Positions 27,800 through 37,595 of a DNA stretch of 64,000 bases are shown in pieces. Below the pieces are notes generated by a model, which was not told the DNA's origin, did no database searches, and worked only from the letters and a program-made list of their open reading frames with translations. Source of the DNA: Oscillospiraceae bacterium (GTDB lineage: Bacteria > Bacillota > Clostridia > Oscillospirales > Ruminococcaceae); assembly GCA_029007035.1 (NCBI GenBank), contig JAQXHC010000015.1, forward strand, positions 1 to 64,000. The letters run 5' to 3'. Position numbers and translations under genes: made by a program. Each line of letters begins with the position of its first letter. The stretch's first letter is position 1.

Positions 27800-29394
27800 T
27801 CAGAATCAACAACATAAAAGTGCCCCTTGAATTTGATTTCACGCGTCTTGGGGAGCTTTGCACGGAACGTTTCGGAATTCCGAAAAAGACGTTAAAGAGC
27901 GTTGTTCTCAGCGGAAAATCCGTGGATGCGAGGAGAAAAAACGACGTTCATTTTACGATTTCGGTCAATCTTGAGACATCGGACGAGGATAAACTTCTCA
28001 GACGAATCAGGGGAGCAGTAAAAACCGAATCCTACAGTTATGAGATTCCGAAGCTGAATGACTGTCCGGAACGTCCGATCATTGTCGGTTTCGGACCCGC
28101 CGGAATGTTTGCCGCACTTGTGCTTGCAAGAGCAGGAGTAAGACCTCTTGTACTTGAGCGCGGAGGAGATGTTGACTCGCGCGTAAGGGCGGTTGAGACT
28201 TTCAGAAACGGAGGAAAGCTCGATACCGAGAGCAATATCCAGTTCGGCGAGGGCGGAGCAGGCACGTTTTCAGACGGGAAGCTCACAACAGGAATCAGGG
28301 ACAGGCGCATCGGTTTTGTACTGCGAACTCTTAACAGCTTTGGAGCGCCAGACGAAATTCTGTATCTTTCAAAGCCGCATATTGGCACAGATAAGCTTCG
28401 CGAGGTTGTGAAACGGCTTAGAGAGGAGGTCCGTACTCTCGGCGGTGAAGTTTGCTTCGGTGCGAAATTCTGTGGCTTTGATGTTTCGGACGGTGCAGTA
28501 TCCGCAGTGAAATACGTCGATTCGGAGGGAGAGCATTCTGTTTCCGCAAGCAATGTTATTCTTGCCTCGGGGCATAGCGCAAGGGACGTTTTCGAGCTGC
28601 TGTATGAGAAAAAAATCAGTCTTTCTCAGAAGAATTTTTCGGTTGGAGTACGTATCGAACATCTCCGCACAGATATTGACAAAGCCATGTACGGCGGATT
28701 TGCGGGGCACAAGTCACTGAAAGCGGCGGATTATAAGCTTGCTGTTCATCTTCCGAACGGACGGTCTGTTTATACGTTCTGTATGTGCCCGGGAGGGTAT
28801 GTTGTTGCGGCTTCGTCGGAGGAAAACCGCCTTGCGGTAAATGGGATGAGCTGTTTCGCCCGTGATGCGGATAATTCAAACAGCGCACTTCTTGTGGGTA
28901 TAAGCACTGACGATTATGGAAGTGAGCATCCTCTTGCAGGTATGTACTTTCAGCGTGAGCTGGAGGAAAAAGCCTTTATTGCAGGGGGAGGGGACTACTC
29001 TGCGCCTGTATGCCGAGCAGGAGACTTTCTCAGCGGCAGGACGACGGAATGCCTCGGTCGCGTAAAACCGTCATATCTGCCGGCTTATCGGTTTGCAATG
29101 CCCGACGAATATCTTCCCGATTTCGTATGCGAGAGCCTTAGACTTGGTATTCACGAAATGGGCAGAAAAATCCATGGTTTTGATGATGCCGATGCGGTGC
29201 TGACCGGTATTGAAAGCCGAAGTTCATCACCTGTGAGGATCAACCGCGGAGAGGATTTGCAGTCGGTGTCGCTTAAAGGTCTTTTCCCATGCGGAGAGGG
29301 CGCAGGCTATGCCGGAGGAATAGTATCGGCGGCTGTTGACGGAATGAAATGCGCCGAAGCTGTAATTAATAGATTAAATGGGGTGGAAGCATGA
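27796..29394 (+). CDS. FAD-dependent dehydrogenase (COG2509-like)
   Basis: PIIVGFGPAGMFAALVLARAGVRPLVLERGGDVDSR…NIQFGEGGAGTFSDGKLTTGI; ATGA overlap with the preceding gene fixes the start at 27796. Confidence 0.92.
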   Translation: MIRINNIKVPLEFDFTRLGELCTERFGIPKKTLKSVVLSGKSVDARRKNDVHFTISVNLETSDEDKLLRRIRGAVKTESYSYEIPKLNDCPERPIIVGFGPAGMFAALVLARAGVRPLVLERGGDVDSRVRAVETFRNGGKLDTESNIQFGEGGAGTFSDGKLTTGIRDRRIGFVLRTLNSFGAPDEILYLSKPHIGTDKLREVVKRLREEVRTLGGEVCFGAKFCGFDVSDGAVSAVKYVDSEGEHSVSASNVILASGHSARDVFELLYEKKISLSQKNFSVGVRIEHLRTDIDKAMYGGFAGHKSLKAADYKLAVHLPNGRSVYTFCMCPGGYVVAASSEENRLAVNGMSCFARDADNSNSALLVGISTDDYGSEHPLAGMYFQRELEEKAFIAGGGDYSAPVCRAGDFLSGRTTECLGRVKPSYLPAYRFAMPDEYLPDFVCESLRLGIHEMGRKIHGFDDADAVLTGIESRSSSPVRINRGEDLQSVSLKGLFPCGEGAGYAGGIVSAAVDGMKCAEAVINRLNGVEA

Positions 29395-30548
29395 GAATTG
29401 CCTATATATCCGATAATAAGATGTATCTGTACAGTGGTGGAAAGGTGACCGAGCTTTTGAGCGAGAGGGTTGCTCACTACAACGAAACGGTCCGCACGAT
29501 AAATCATAACAAGGAGTGGAAATACTCCGGAACAGGAGCGAAATTCACGGGTGCGGTTCACGAATTCAATCCCGATAATAACACGAATTGCAGAATTAAC
29601 GGACTTGCGTGGGACGGAGACGGACTTGTATATTCAATGGTTCTTGGCGGAATGGGCGGACTTTACCGTAAAAATCCCGACAAACCGGAAGCTGCGGAGG
29701 AGCATATTCTCACGAGCATGGGAACTGATATGGGGAGTATCTCTTATAAAAACAAGAAGCTTGCAGTGGTAATGGACGGACATATTGCGGTTTCGGATAT
29801 GAACGGAAGCTATGATGAGCTTACCGACGGCGATTCTGTTGAAAGCTGTCCCAGCTGGTCGGAAACAGAGAATAAAATTCTTTGTACCACAAAGGGAATA
29901 GCCCGTTCGGAAACAGGAGCAGCTTCGGAATTTTCACCGGGAGGAATCATCGCCCTTAATCTCAGCTCGAATACGATTGAAGAGCTTTATTCCGACGAGA
30001 AAAGCGACTGTATAGCTCCCCAGAGTGACGGCGAGGGAAATATTTTCTGCGTCAAGCAGCCATATAAGGTCGTGCAGAAGAAAACTCCGCTATGGAAAGA
30101 TATTCTGCTTTTTCCTGTGCGGATTATCAAGGCAATAATCGGCTTTCTGAACGCGTTCAGCGTGATTTTCGGAGGTGAACCGCTTCGTGACGGTAAGAAG
30201 CGCGGAGACGTTAAAAGCAAGCAGAAATCTGACCGCGACCTCTACTTTGAGGGCAGGCTGATCGAAGCGGAGAAAAACGAAAAGGAAAATGCCGCAAAAG
30301 GCGAGAAAAATCCCGGTATCTTTCCTTTGAACCGTATGCTTGTGAAAATCAGCGAAAATGGCGAAGAAACGATAATCAAACGCGGAGTTCAGGACTATAT
30401 TCTGTGCAGCGACGGAAGCGTTGTTGTTTCAAACGGACGTTCCATCATACATATCGGCAGCAATGGCGAGGAGGTTCTTGCAAAGGCTAAGCTCGCTCAC
30501 TGTCTTTGCGAAATACCGGAGGTTAAAGATGAAAGTAAATGTGATTAA
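29391..30548 (+). CDS. Conserved hypothetical protein, propeller-like N-terminus with internal hydrophobic segment
   Basis: Translationally coupled (ATGA) to the upstream gene; LFPVRIIKAIIGFLNAFSVIF hydrophobic stretch. Confidence 0.7.
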   Translation: MRIAYISDNKMYLYSGGKVTELLSERVAHYNETVRTINHNKEWKYSGTGAKFTGAVHEFNPDNNTNCRINGLAWDGDGLVYSMVLGGMGGLYRKNPDKPEAAEEHILTSMGTDMGSISYKNKKLAVVMDGHIAVSDMNGSYDELTDGDSVESCPSWSETENKILCTTKGIARSETGAASEFSPGGIIALNLSSNTIEELYSDEKSDCIAPQSDGEGNIFCVKQPYKVVQKKTPLWKDILLFPVRIIKAIIGFLNAFSVIFGGEPLRDGKKRGDVKSKQKSDRDLYFEGRLIEAEKNEKENAAKGEKNPGIFPLNRMLVKISENGEETIIKRGVQDYILCSDGSVVVSNGRSIIHIGSNGEEVLAKAKLAHCLCEIPEVKDESKCD

Positions 30549-30807
30549 CGGAGAGCTTGACATTCACGAAATCAACGAATATATAAAGTACGGACAGCAA
30601 AAATACAAGGGCAGACAGATAAGCCGCCTTGACATCACCCTTGACGGCGAATTCGTTGACCTTAAATTTTATTTCAAGGACACTGATTTTCAGCATGCCT
30701 ACCGTTCAGCCGACTATCTGGTTAATACAATGGATAAGCTCAACGACGCAAAGCAGGCGGAGTTTTCACAGAAACAGAGACATCCTGCTGTGGAGACTAT
30801 AAAATGA
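30529..30807 (+). CDS. Small conserved hypothetical protein (92 aa)
   Basis: MKVNVINGELDIHEINEYIKYGQQKYKGRQISRLDITLDGEFVDLKFYF…; RBS accggaggttaaag; internal start 30529 preferred over 30421. Confidence 0.75.
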   Translation: MKVNVINGELDIHEINEYIKYGQQKYKGRQISRLDITLDGEFVDLKFYFKDTDFQHAYRSADYLVNTMDKLNDAKQAEFSQKQRHPAVETIK

Positions 30808-31655
30808 AGCTGACTAACATTGGAACGGTTAAGGAATTGCTAGGCAGACACGGTTTCAGTTTTTCAAAGGGTCTTGGACAGAATTTCATAATCAACCCGG
30901 AAATATGCCCTAAAATAGCAGAAAACGGTAATGCCTGCGAAGGATTCGGAATTCTCGAAATCGGTACAGGTATCGGAGTACTCACTGCCGAGCTTGCAAA
31001 GCGTGCAGATAAGGTTGCTGCAGTGGAGATTGACACGCGTCTGCTGCCAATTTTAGAGGAAACTCTCGGTGAGTTCAATAACGTGAGAATTTTCAACGAA
31101 GATGTAATGAAATGTGACCTTCATAAAATAATACGTGAGGAATTTGCAGGTCTGAGAGCGGCAGTATGTGCAAATCTGCCATATTACATCACTTCGCCTG
31201 TTATTATGCTTTTGCTTGAAAGCAGGCTGCCCGTTGAGTCAATTACGGTTATGGTTCAGAAAGAGGCGGCTCAGCGGCTGTGTGCCAAAGTCGGTTCAAG
31301 AGAAGCCGGAGCGGTCACTGTCGGAGTGAATTATTACGGCACGGCGAAGTATCTTTTCGGCGTTTCAAGGGGAAGCTTCATGCCTTCACCGAACGTTGAT
31401 TCAGCTGTGATAAGAATTGACGTGAATCCGACTCAGCGGCTTGAAGATGAGGACGAGCGCTTCTTCTTCAGAATGGTAAAATGCGGATTTTCTCAGCGCA
31501 GGAAAACTCTTGCCAATGCGCTTTCGTCACAGATGCAGATTGAAAAGCAAAAGATTTATTCAGCTCTCGGCAAGCTTAATCTGTCCGAAGCGGCGCGGAT
31601 TGAACAGCTTGATATGGAGCAGCTTATTGCGCTTTCCGCTGCTCTAAGATGCTGA
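30804..31655 (+). CDS. rsmA: 16S rRNA (adenine(1518)-N6/adenine(1519)-N6)-dimethyltransferase
   Basis: GFSFSKGLGQNFIINPEICPKIAE…ILEIGTGIGVLTAELAKRADKVAAVEID…ANLPYYITSPVIMLLLE. Confidence 0.96.
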   Translation: MKLTNIGTVKELLGRHGFSFSKGLGQNFIINPEICPKIAENGNACEGFGILEIGTGIGVLTAELAKRADKVAAVEIDTRLLPILEETLGEFNNVRIFNEDVMKCDLHKIIREEFAGLRAAVCANLPYYITSPVIMLLLESRLPVESITVMVQKEAAQRLCAKVGSREAGAVTVGVNYYGTAKYLFGVSRGSFMPSPNVDSAVIRIDVNPTQRLEDEDERFFFRMVKCGFSQRRKTLANALSSQMQIEKQKIYSALGKLNLSEAARIEQLDMEQLIALSAALRC

Positions 31656-31708
31656 TGATTATAACGGGCAACGGAAAAGCCAATTTAATATGAAAGGGCG
31701 AAAAAATC

Positions 31709-31960
31709 ATGATAGAATTCAGATATGATACACAGCTTCTTATTGAGGGCGAAAATCTTGATGAGGATGCTGTAAATGACTATATCACAGCAAATTTCAA
31801 AGGAGACAGCCTGCTTGCCGTCGGTGACGAGGAGCTTATCAAGGTTCACTATCATACAAATGAGCCGTGGAAAGTGCTTGAATACTGTGCATCTATCGGT
31901 GAAATTTACGATATTGTTATCGAGGATATGGACAGACAGTCGAGAGGACTGAAAGGCTGA
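31709..31960 (+). CDS. Stand-alone domain resembling the C-terminal part of FakA/DAK2-type kinase proteins
   Basis: FRYDTQLLIEGENLDEDAVNDYITANFKGDSLLAVGDEELIKVHYHTNEPWKVLEYCASIGEIYDIVIEDMDRQ. Confidence 0.75.
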   Translation: MIEFRYDTQLLIEGENLDEDAVNDYITANFKGDSLLAVGDEELIKVHYHTNEPWKVLEYCASIGEIYDIVIEDMDRQSRGLKG

Positions 31961-31983
31961 AAAACAGAAAGGGAGGTCTTTTC

Positions 31984-33582
31984 ATGAAAATGACATTTAT
32001 CGGCGCAACCCACGAGGTTACGGGAAGCTGCACATATCTTGAAGCCTGCGGAAAGAAATTTCTTGTGGACTTCGGAATGCAGCAGGGTGAGGATATCTAC
32101 GAAAATGTACAGATACCGACAGCTCCGTCGAATATTGATTTCGTACTGCTTACCCATGCTCACATTGACCATTCGGGAATGCTCCCGCTGCTCTATGCAG
32201 GCGGATTTCAGGGCGAGATCCATTCCACAACAGCGACGGCTAATCTCTGCAGCGTAATGCTCCGCGACAGCGCGCATATCCAGGAGTTTGAAGCCGAGTG
32301 GCGCTCCCGTAAGGCTAAACGGCGCGGCGAGGAGGATTACGAACCGCTTTACACAATGGATGATGCTATCGGAGCTATCAATCTTTTCGTTCCGCATCAT
32401 TATGATGAGGAAGTTCAGATTTGCGAGGGAATAACCGTATGCTTCCGTGACGCGGGTCATCTGCTTGGCTCGTCAAGCATTATTATTACCCTTACCGAGG
32501 ACGGGATTACCAGAAAGCTCGTATTTTCCGGAGATATCGGCAATACAGACCAGCCTCTTATCCGCGACCCACAGTATATTTCCGAGGCGGACTACGTTAT
32601 TACCGAATCGACCTATGGCAACCGTGTTCATGATCGTCCCACTGATTATGTAACAGCTCTTGCACAGGTGCTTCAGAAAACCTTTGACCGCGGCGGAAGT
32701 GTGATTATACCGTCATTTGCTGTAGGAAGAACTCAGGAAATGCTATATTTTATCCGTCAGATTAAGACCGACGGACTCGTTAAAGGACACGACGGATTTT
32801 CCGTATATGTTGATAGTCCGCTTGCTCTTGAAGCTACAGATATTTTCATAAGCAATCGTGAAAGCTGTTATGATGAGGAGGCTCTTTCTTTCGTTCGCCG
32901 CGGGATAAACCCGATAAGCTTCGATGGACTGAAAAGAGCGGTATCAAGTGATGAATCACGTATGATCAACAACGACACATCCCCAAAGGTCATCATCTCC
33001 GCCAGCGGAATGTGTGAGGCGGGACGTATAAAGCATCATCTCAAGCATAATCTCTGGAGACCTGAAAACACTATACTGTTTGTTGGTTATCAGGCAGTTA
33101 ATACACTGGGACGGAGTCTTGTTGAGGGCGCAAAAAAGGTGAAACTCTTCGGTGAGACAGTCAGTGTTGCCGCTGAGATAAGACAGCTTCCGGGAATAAG
33201 CGGACACGCTGATGTAAACGGACTGCTCAGCTGGGCAAGAGCGATTGAGAATCCTAAGAAATTTTTCGTAATACACGGTGACCCGTCTTCTGCCGACAGC
33301 TATGCTCAGAGACTGCGCGACGAGCTTGGCGCGGATGCCTATGCTCCGTACAGCGGTGCAGAATTTGATATTGTGACCGGCGAGATAACTGTCGATGCCG
33401 AGCCTGTTCTCGTGCCGAAGAAGAAGTATTCTCAGGCGTCGGGAGGAAATGTATACTATAATGACCTTGTTGCGGCTTCTGACAGACTTGCGCGGCTCAT
33501 CAGGGAAAGCAGCGGACGTGCAAATGCCGATATGCGCAAGCTTGCAGAGACTATCAACAGGCTCTGTGACGACTGGAATTAG
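31984..33582 (+). CDS. MBL-fold RNA metallo-hydrolase (beta-CASP family)
   Basis: LLTHAHIDHSGMLPLLYAGGF…DAGHLLGSSSI…VIIPSFAVGRTQEMLYFI…SASGMCEAGRIKHHLKHNLW…ISGHADVNGLLSWA. Confidence 0.95.
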   Translation: MKMTFIGATHEVTGSCTYLEACGKKFLVDFGMQQGEDIYENVQIPTAPSNIDFVLLTHAHIDHSGMLPLLYAGGFQGEIHSTTATANLCSVMLRDSAHIQEFEAEWRSRKAKRRGEEDYEPLYTMDDAIGAINLFVPHHYDEEVQICEGITVCFRDAGHLLGSSSIIITLTEDGITRKLVFSGDIGNTDQPLIRDPQYISEADYVITESTYGNRVHDRPTDYVTALAQVLQKTFDRGGSVIIPSFAVGRTQEMLYFIRQIKTDGLVKGHDGFSVYVDSPLALEATDIFISNRESCYDEEALSFVRRGINPISFDGLKRAVSSDESRMINNDTSPKVIISASGMCEAGRIKHHLKHNLWRPENTILFVGYQAVNTLGRSLVEGAKKVKLFGETVSVAAEIRQLPGISGHADVNGLLSWARAIENPKKFFVIHGDPSSADSYAQRLRDELGADAYAPYSGAEFDIVTGEITVDAEPVLVPKKKYSQASGGNVYYNDLVAASDRLARLIRESSGRANADMRKLAETINRLCDDWN

Positions 33583-33733
33583 GGCATTTTCGCACATCAG
33601 GTAAATAATGACAAAACCGGTGATTTTAAGTGCGGTGCTCGTAAATAAGTTTAAGAATAGTACCTCCGATTATCAGGTCGGAGGTGCTATGGCGTTTATT
33701 ATCGACAAAGGGACTTGCTTTGCTGTATAATGG

Positions 33734-33985
33734 TTACTAAGATAAATCGGAATTTACGGCAGTATACCTGAAACCCTGCTGGGGAAAACCTTTCTGGGGA
33801 AAGGTTCTTCCCCAGACCCCTTTCCAAAGACTTTTATTTATTTTTTCACAGAGGGGCAAATGCCCCTCTGTGAAAAAATGAGCTAAAGTTTTAGGAAGGG
33901 AGTTTGAGGGAGAACCCTTTTACAAAAGGGTTTCCCTCAACAAGTTACGCAGATAGCTGCCGTAAATTCTGATTAATATGAGTAA
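33734..33985. repeat. MITE-like element with 29-bp imperfect terminal inverted repeats and three internal hairpins
   Basis: TTACTaagataAATCgGAATTTACGGCAG (33734-33762) vs reverse complement of 33957-33985 TTACTcatattAATCaGAATTTACGGCAG (25/29); internal stems at 33779-33815, 33841-33878 (18-bp perfect), 33904-33940. Confidence 0.75.
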
Positions 33986-33996
33986 ACGAATAATAA

Positions 33997-34032
33997 AGCC
34001 CGAAAGCAGTTTTTATCAACCACTTTCGGGCT
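33997..34032 (-). terminator. Intrinsic terminator downstream of spoIVA
   Basis: AGCCCGAAAG…CTTTCGGGCT followed by T-rich sequence on the minus strand. Confidence 0.65.
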
Positions 34033-34086
34033 ATACTTCTTTATTGACGTTTCTCTAAAAGCCGAGGGATGTTTATTGATTTATAA

Positions 34087-35562
34087 TTACAAAATAAAGC
34101 AGATAAGTCCGCTGCACCCGTCATTTATAACTCGTTCAAGCGTTTCCTGAAGCTTCATCCGAGCCTCGACCGGCATTTTGCAGAGCTTACTGTGCAGTCC
34201 CTCGTTGACAAGCTCGTGAAGCGATTTGCCGAATATATTCGACTCCCAGATTTTGGTGGGATTGTCGTCGAAACCGTCAAGCAGATACATCACCAGCTCC
34301 TCCGACTGCCGCTCCGTGCCGACAATCGGACTTACTGCGGTATTTATGTCGGCTTTCATAATATGCAGCGACGGCGCAGAGGCTTTGAGCCGCACACCGT
34401 ATTTGCCGCCTTGCCTGATGATTTTGGGTTCTTCGAGAGTAAGCTCCTCCAGCTCCGGCATTACAATTCCGTAACCTGTAGCCTCAACCTCTGCAAGAGC
34501 AGGTTCAAGCCGCTTATACTTTGCTTTGATTTCATTAAGCTCCATAAGCAGGGGCATAAGGTCGCTTTCGCTTTCGATCTCGATTCCGGTTGCTTCACCG
34601 AGAATTTTATAAAACAGACTGCCGTCCAGCTCGGCAGTGACGGTGACACTTCCCTTGCCAAGATCAATTGAAGTGATCGTCGCCTTTTCCACATGAGGAC
34701 ACTCCGACATTGCCTGAACCGCAAGCTCCGTCTCGCGTACAATTCTTATATCCTTTGCCGCATTGCGAATACAGCCAAGTATCTCTGATTTCAGCCAGTG
34801 TCCCTTTTCAAGAGAATTTATCCACCTCGCCGTCCGGATATTTATTTCCTTAATCGGAAAGGAATAGAGAATCTCACGGATAATTTCACGGATATTTTCC
34901 TCATCCATATCAAGGCAGTTAACGGGAATCACCTTGCAGTCATATTTATCCGAAAGCTCGGCACACAGCTTCCTTACCTCCGATGAAGCCGGATTTACAG
35001 TATTCATTACGGTAATGAAAGGCTTTCCAAGCTCTCTCAGCTCGCGGATAACGCGTTCCTCGCACTCGGCATATTCCGCGCGGGGAATATCAGTGACTGT
35101 CCCGTCGGTGGTGATAACGAGTCCGATTGTCGAATGATCGGTAATGACCTTGCGTGTACCGATTTCAGCCGCCATATTGAACGGTATTTCCTCGTCGAAC
35201 CATGATGTCATGACCATACGCGGCATTTCGTTTTCGATATAGCCAAGGGAACTGGGAACGATATAGCCAACACAGTCAATCATTCTGACTCTGAAAGCCG
35301 CACCGCCTCCGAGACTGACTTCAACGGCATCTTCGGGAATAAACTTCGGCTCGGTAGTCATAATAGTCTTTCCTGCCGCCGACTGCGGAAGCTCATCGAC
35401 AGCGCGCTCACGCTTGAACTCGCTTGGAATATTCGGAATAACAAGCGACTCCATAAAACGCTTAATAAACGTGGATTTGCCCGTCCTCACGGGACCCACG
35501 ACTCCTATGTATATATCGCCGCCCGTACGTTCGGCAATATTCGAGTAAATGTCTTTTACCAT
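34087..35562 (-). CDS. spoIVA: Stage IV sporulation protein A
   Basis: MVKDIYSNIAERTGGDIYIGVVGPVRTGKSTFIKRFMESLVIPNI…DCVGYIVPSSLGYIENEMPRMVMTSWFDEEIPF; start 35562 with RBS. Confidence 0.97.
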   Translation of the reverse strand: MVKDIYSNIAERTGGDIYIGVVGPVRTGKSTFIKRFMESLVIPNIPSEFKRERAVDELPQSAAGKTIMTTEPKFIPEDAVEVSLGGGAAFRVRMIDCVGYIVPSSLGYIENEMPRMVMTSWFDEEIPFNMAAEIGTRKVITDHSTIGLVITTDGTVTDIPRAEYAECEERVIRELRELGKPFITVMNTVNPASSEVRKLCAELSDKYDCKVIPVNCLDMDEENIREIIREILYSFPIKEINIRTARWINSLEKGHWLKSEILGCIRNAAKDIRIVRETELAVQAMSECPHVEKATITSIDLGKGSVTVTAELDGSLFYKILGEATGIEIESESDLMPLLMELNEIKAKYKRLEPALAEVEATGYGIVMPELEELTLEEPKIIRQGGKYGVRLKASAPSLHIMKADINTAVSPIVGTERQSEELVMYLLDGFDDNPTKIWESNIFGKSLHELVNEGLHSKLCKMPVEARMKLQETLERVINDGCSGLICFIL

Positions 35563-35797
35563 TGTTTTCTCCTTTTTCTGTATGTTGGCATTGCGACCGT
35601 CAGCCCGCATTGCCTGAGGCTTTGTCGCAGTGATTCACAAATATTCGCTCGGTTTATAAAAACGGAAAGAAAAGCAGTACCGCCTATTTATCGTGTTCGT
35701 ATTTTACATGAATAACGCAGACATACTGATGCAGGTCGGGTATTTTTCTTTGCAGATTTTTCCGCGAATTCTAAGGCGGTCATTGTGAGATGCTGCT

Positions 35798-37354
35798 TCA
35801 ATTTATAATAGGGATAAGGAGCATTTTTCCCGATTCGAGTATTTCTCCCGAAAGCTCGTTTTCTTCGATGACCGAATCGACACAGGTGCTGTATCGCTTG
35901 GCTATATCCCATACTGCTTCGTTCTCTGAGCCGTAATAAAGCTTAATGGCATAATCGCCGTCGCGCTGCTTTTTCTCCGCATCATTAACAAAAATATCGG
36001 TAACTCCCCTCACCGACGATGAACTGCACGATGATATTTCTGCTTTAAGCTCTGCTTTTGCTGTAAGAATATTGTCCGCTCCGATATTATAGTTAACTCC
36101 CGTGACCTCAACCTCTGCGCTCACACAGGAGCCGCACGGCTCCCCGCTCAGCTCAACAGTTTCCTCAAAAGCCTCGTCCTTGTCGCTCATTATAATCATT
36201 CCGCCGCTGTCCTTAGCCGCAAGTGTGTATGTCAGCATTCCGCTGATCACAAGGGAGCAGCCGTCGTCCGCAAGCCGCGTATTGATATTTTTCGGTGCAC
36301 ACCACATTCCGTAAACCGTCTGAGGAACAGCCTCGCCCTCAGCTATAACCGCAGAGCTTCGGAAGCTTTCAGTCATGACAACCGGCAGCTGCTCCGCCTT
36401 GATTTCTGCGGTTTTCAGCTCGCAGGGATAAACCGTCGAATAAGCATCGGTAACCAGCATAAGAGACGCAGTTTTAACAGCACGGCAGATTATTTTCAAT
36501 TCAAGCTCAGTTCTGATAATTCTGTTATCGCCGTCTTTGTCCGCAGCGGGAACTGCCTCGCAGCACACAGGTTCAGCGCTTACTGTGCATTCATACGAAT
36601 CATCAAGCCCATCCACATCTATGACCTGACTGTAAGGAACAGTATAGCTCAGCGTTTCCAGCGCGCCTGAGCCGTCCTCCTCACAGGAATAGAGAATCTC
36701 AATGTCTGCATCGCCCTTTGCAAGAAGCTTTCCCGAAATCATCTTTTTTTCGCATTTGGAAGTTCTGCAGCGGCAGCTGACCACATTAATAACCGCAGGC
36801 TGAGTCGCCGAAAGCTCTGTTTCTTCAGAAATCTGCATTGACTTTTCCGCGGTGAGCTTCTTCGCAGCATAGCGGAGCGCAGTCTTTTTCAGCTGAATAT
36901 TCATTCCCTGTGCATCGGAAATTACCTCCTGAACACGTTCGCCCTCTGCCTTTATCTTCACCGACACAGCTCCGCGCAGATCAAGACGGCGCTTATTAAC
37001 CGCGCGGCAGTTTATATGCTCCGGCTTCGGCACAAGCCTGACTGAAATGTCTCCTCCTGCTCCGCTGCCCAGATCGATATATTTCGAGAAGCACTGACGC
37101 TGACTTACACATTGCAGCACCGAACCGCCCTCGCTGCAATAGAGAATCCTTATTCCGCATACAAGCTCATAGTTCAGTCTGTCGCCGCTTACGGAATAAT
37201 CCGTTACAGACGGAGTTATCTCACATCTGACCAGTCTGAAAATATCCGGATAATAATCCGGAAGGATATAATCCAGTTCGACGCTCTGCTCCTGTATGCC
37301 GTCGAATATGGTTTCGGCTGCCGCGACGGTTTCCCTGTTTATTCTAAAATCCAT
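35798..37354 (-). CDS. SPOCS (DUF3794) domain protein with C-terminal LysM
   Basis: YILPDYYPDIFRLVRCEITP…; repeated SPOCS-like blocks; C-terminal AVWDIAKRYSTCVDSVIEENELSGEILESGKMLLIPII (LysM); start 37354 with ggaggtagct RBS. Confidence 0.88.
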   Translation of the reverse strand: MDFRINRETVAAAETIFDGIQEQSVELDYILPDYYPDIFRLVRCEITPSVTDYSVSGDRLNYELVCGIRILYCSEGGSVLQCVSQRQCFSKYIDLGSGAGGDISVRLVPKPEHINCRAVNKRRLDLRGAVSVKIKAEGERVQEVISDAQGMNIQLKKTALRYAAKKLTAEKSMQISEETELSATQPAVINVVSCRCRTSKCEKKMISGKLLAKGDADIEILYSCEEDGSGALETLSYTVPYSQVIDVDGLDDSYECTVSAEPVCCEAVPAADKDGDNRIIRTELELKIICRAVKTASLMLVTDAYSTVYPCELKTAEIKAEQLPVVMTESFRSSAVIAEGEAVPQTVYGMWCAPKNINTRLADDGCSLVISGMLTYTLAAKDSGGMIIMSDKDEAFEETVELSGEPCGSCVSAEVEVTGVNYNIGADNILTAKAELKAEISSCSSSSVRGVTDIFVNDAEKKQRDGDYAIKLYYGSENEAVWDIAKRYSTCVDSVIEENELSGEILESGKMLLIPIIN

Positions 37355-37493
37355 AGCTACCTCCTTGAATAGTGCTTTGTAGATATATATTCGCCCCGGA
37401 GTACAAGTATGCGGATTTTTAATCGTTTTTGCGTAACAGACTTGTCGGTTGGGTGATAACGATGAAAATTTGGTGAAAACGACCGAAAGTCTA

Positions 37494-37522
37494 TTGACTT
37501 TTAATGGAATTTTTTTTATAAT
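37494..37522 (+). promoter_or_regulatory. Promoter upstream of the PspA-family gene
   Basis: TTGACT - 17 nt - TATAAT. Confidence 0.65.
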
Positions 37523-37595
37523 TAAATTGTCAGTCAGCACATTGGGGTTACAGGCTGATAATTATATTTTAATCATGAATCAGGAGGATTTAAAA

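Noticed and set aside
33662-33685. Hairpin ACCTCCGA…TCGGAGGT downstream of the MBL gene
   Set aside because: Short 8-bp stem without a T tract on the plus strand; could be a weak terminator but not supportable.
37449-37595. Upstream extension of the PspA ORF to 37449
   Set aside because: The extension contains a -35/-10 promoter and precedes a strong aggagg RBS at the internal ATG 37596.
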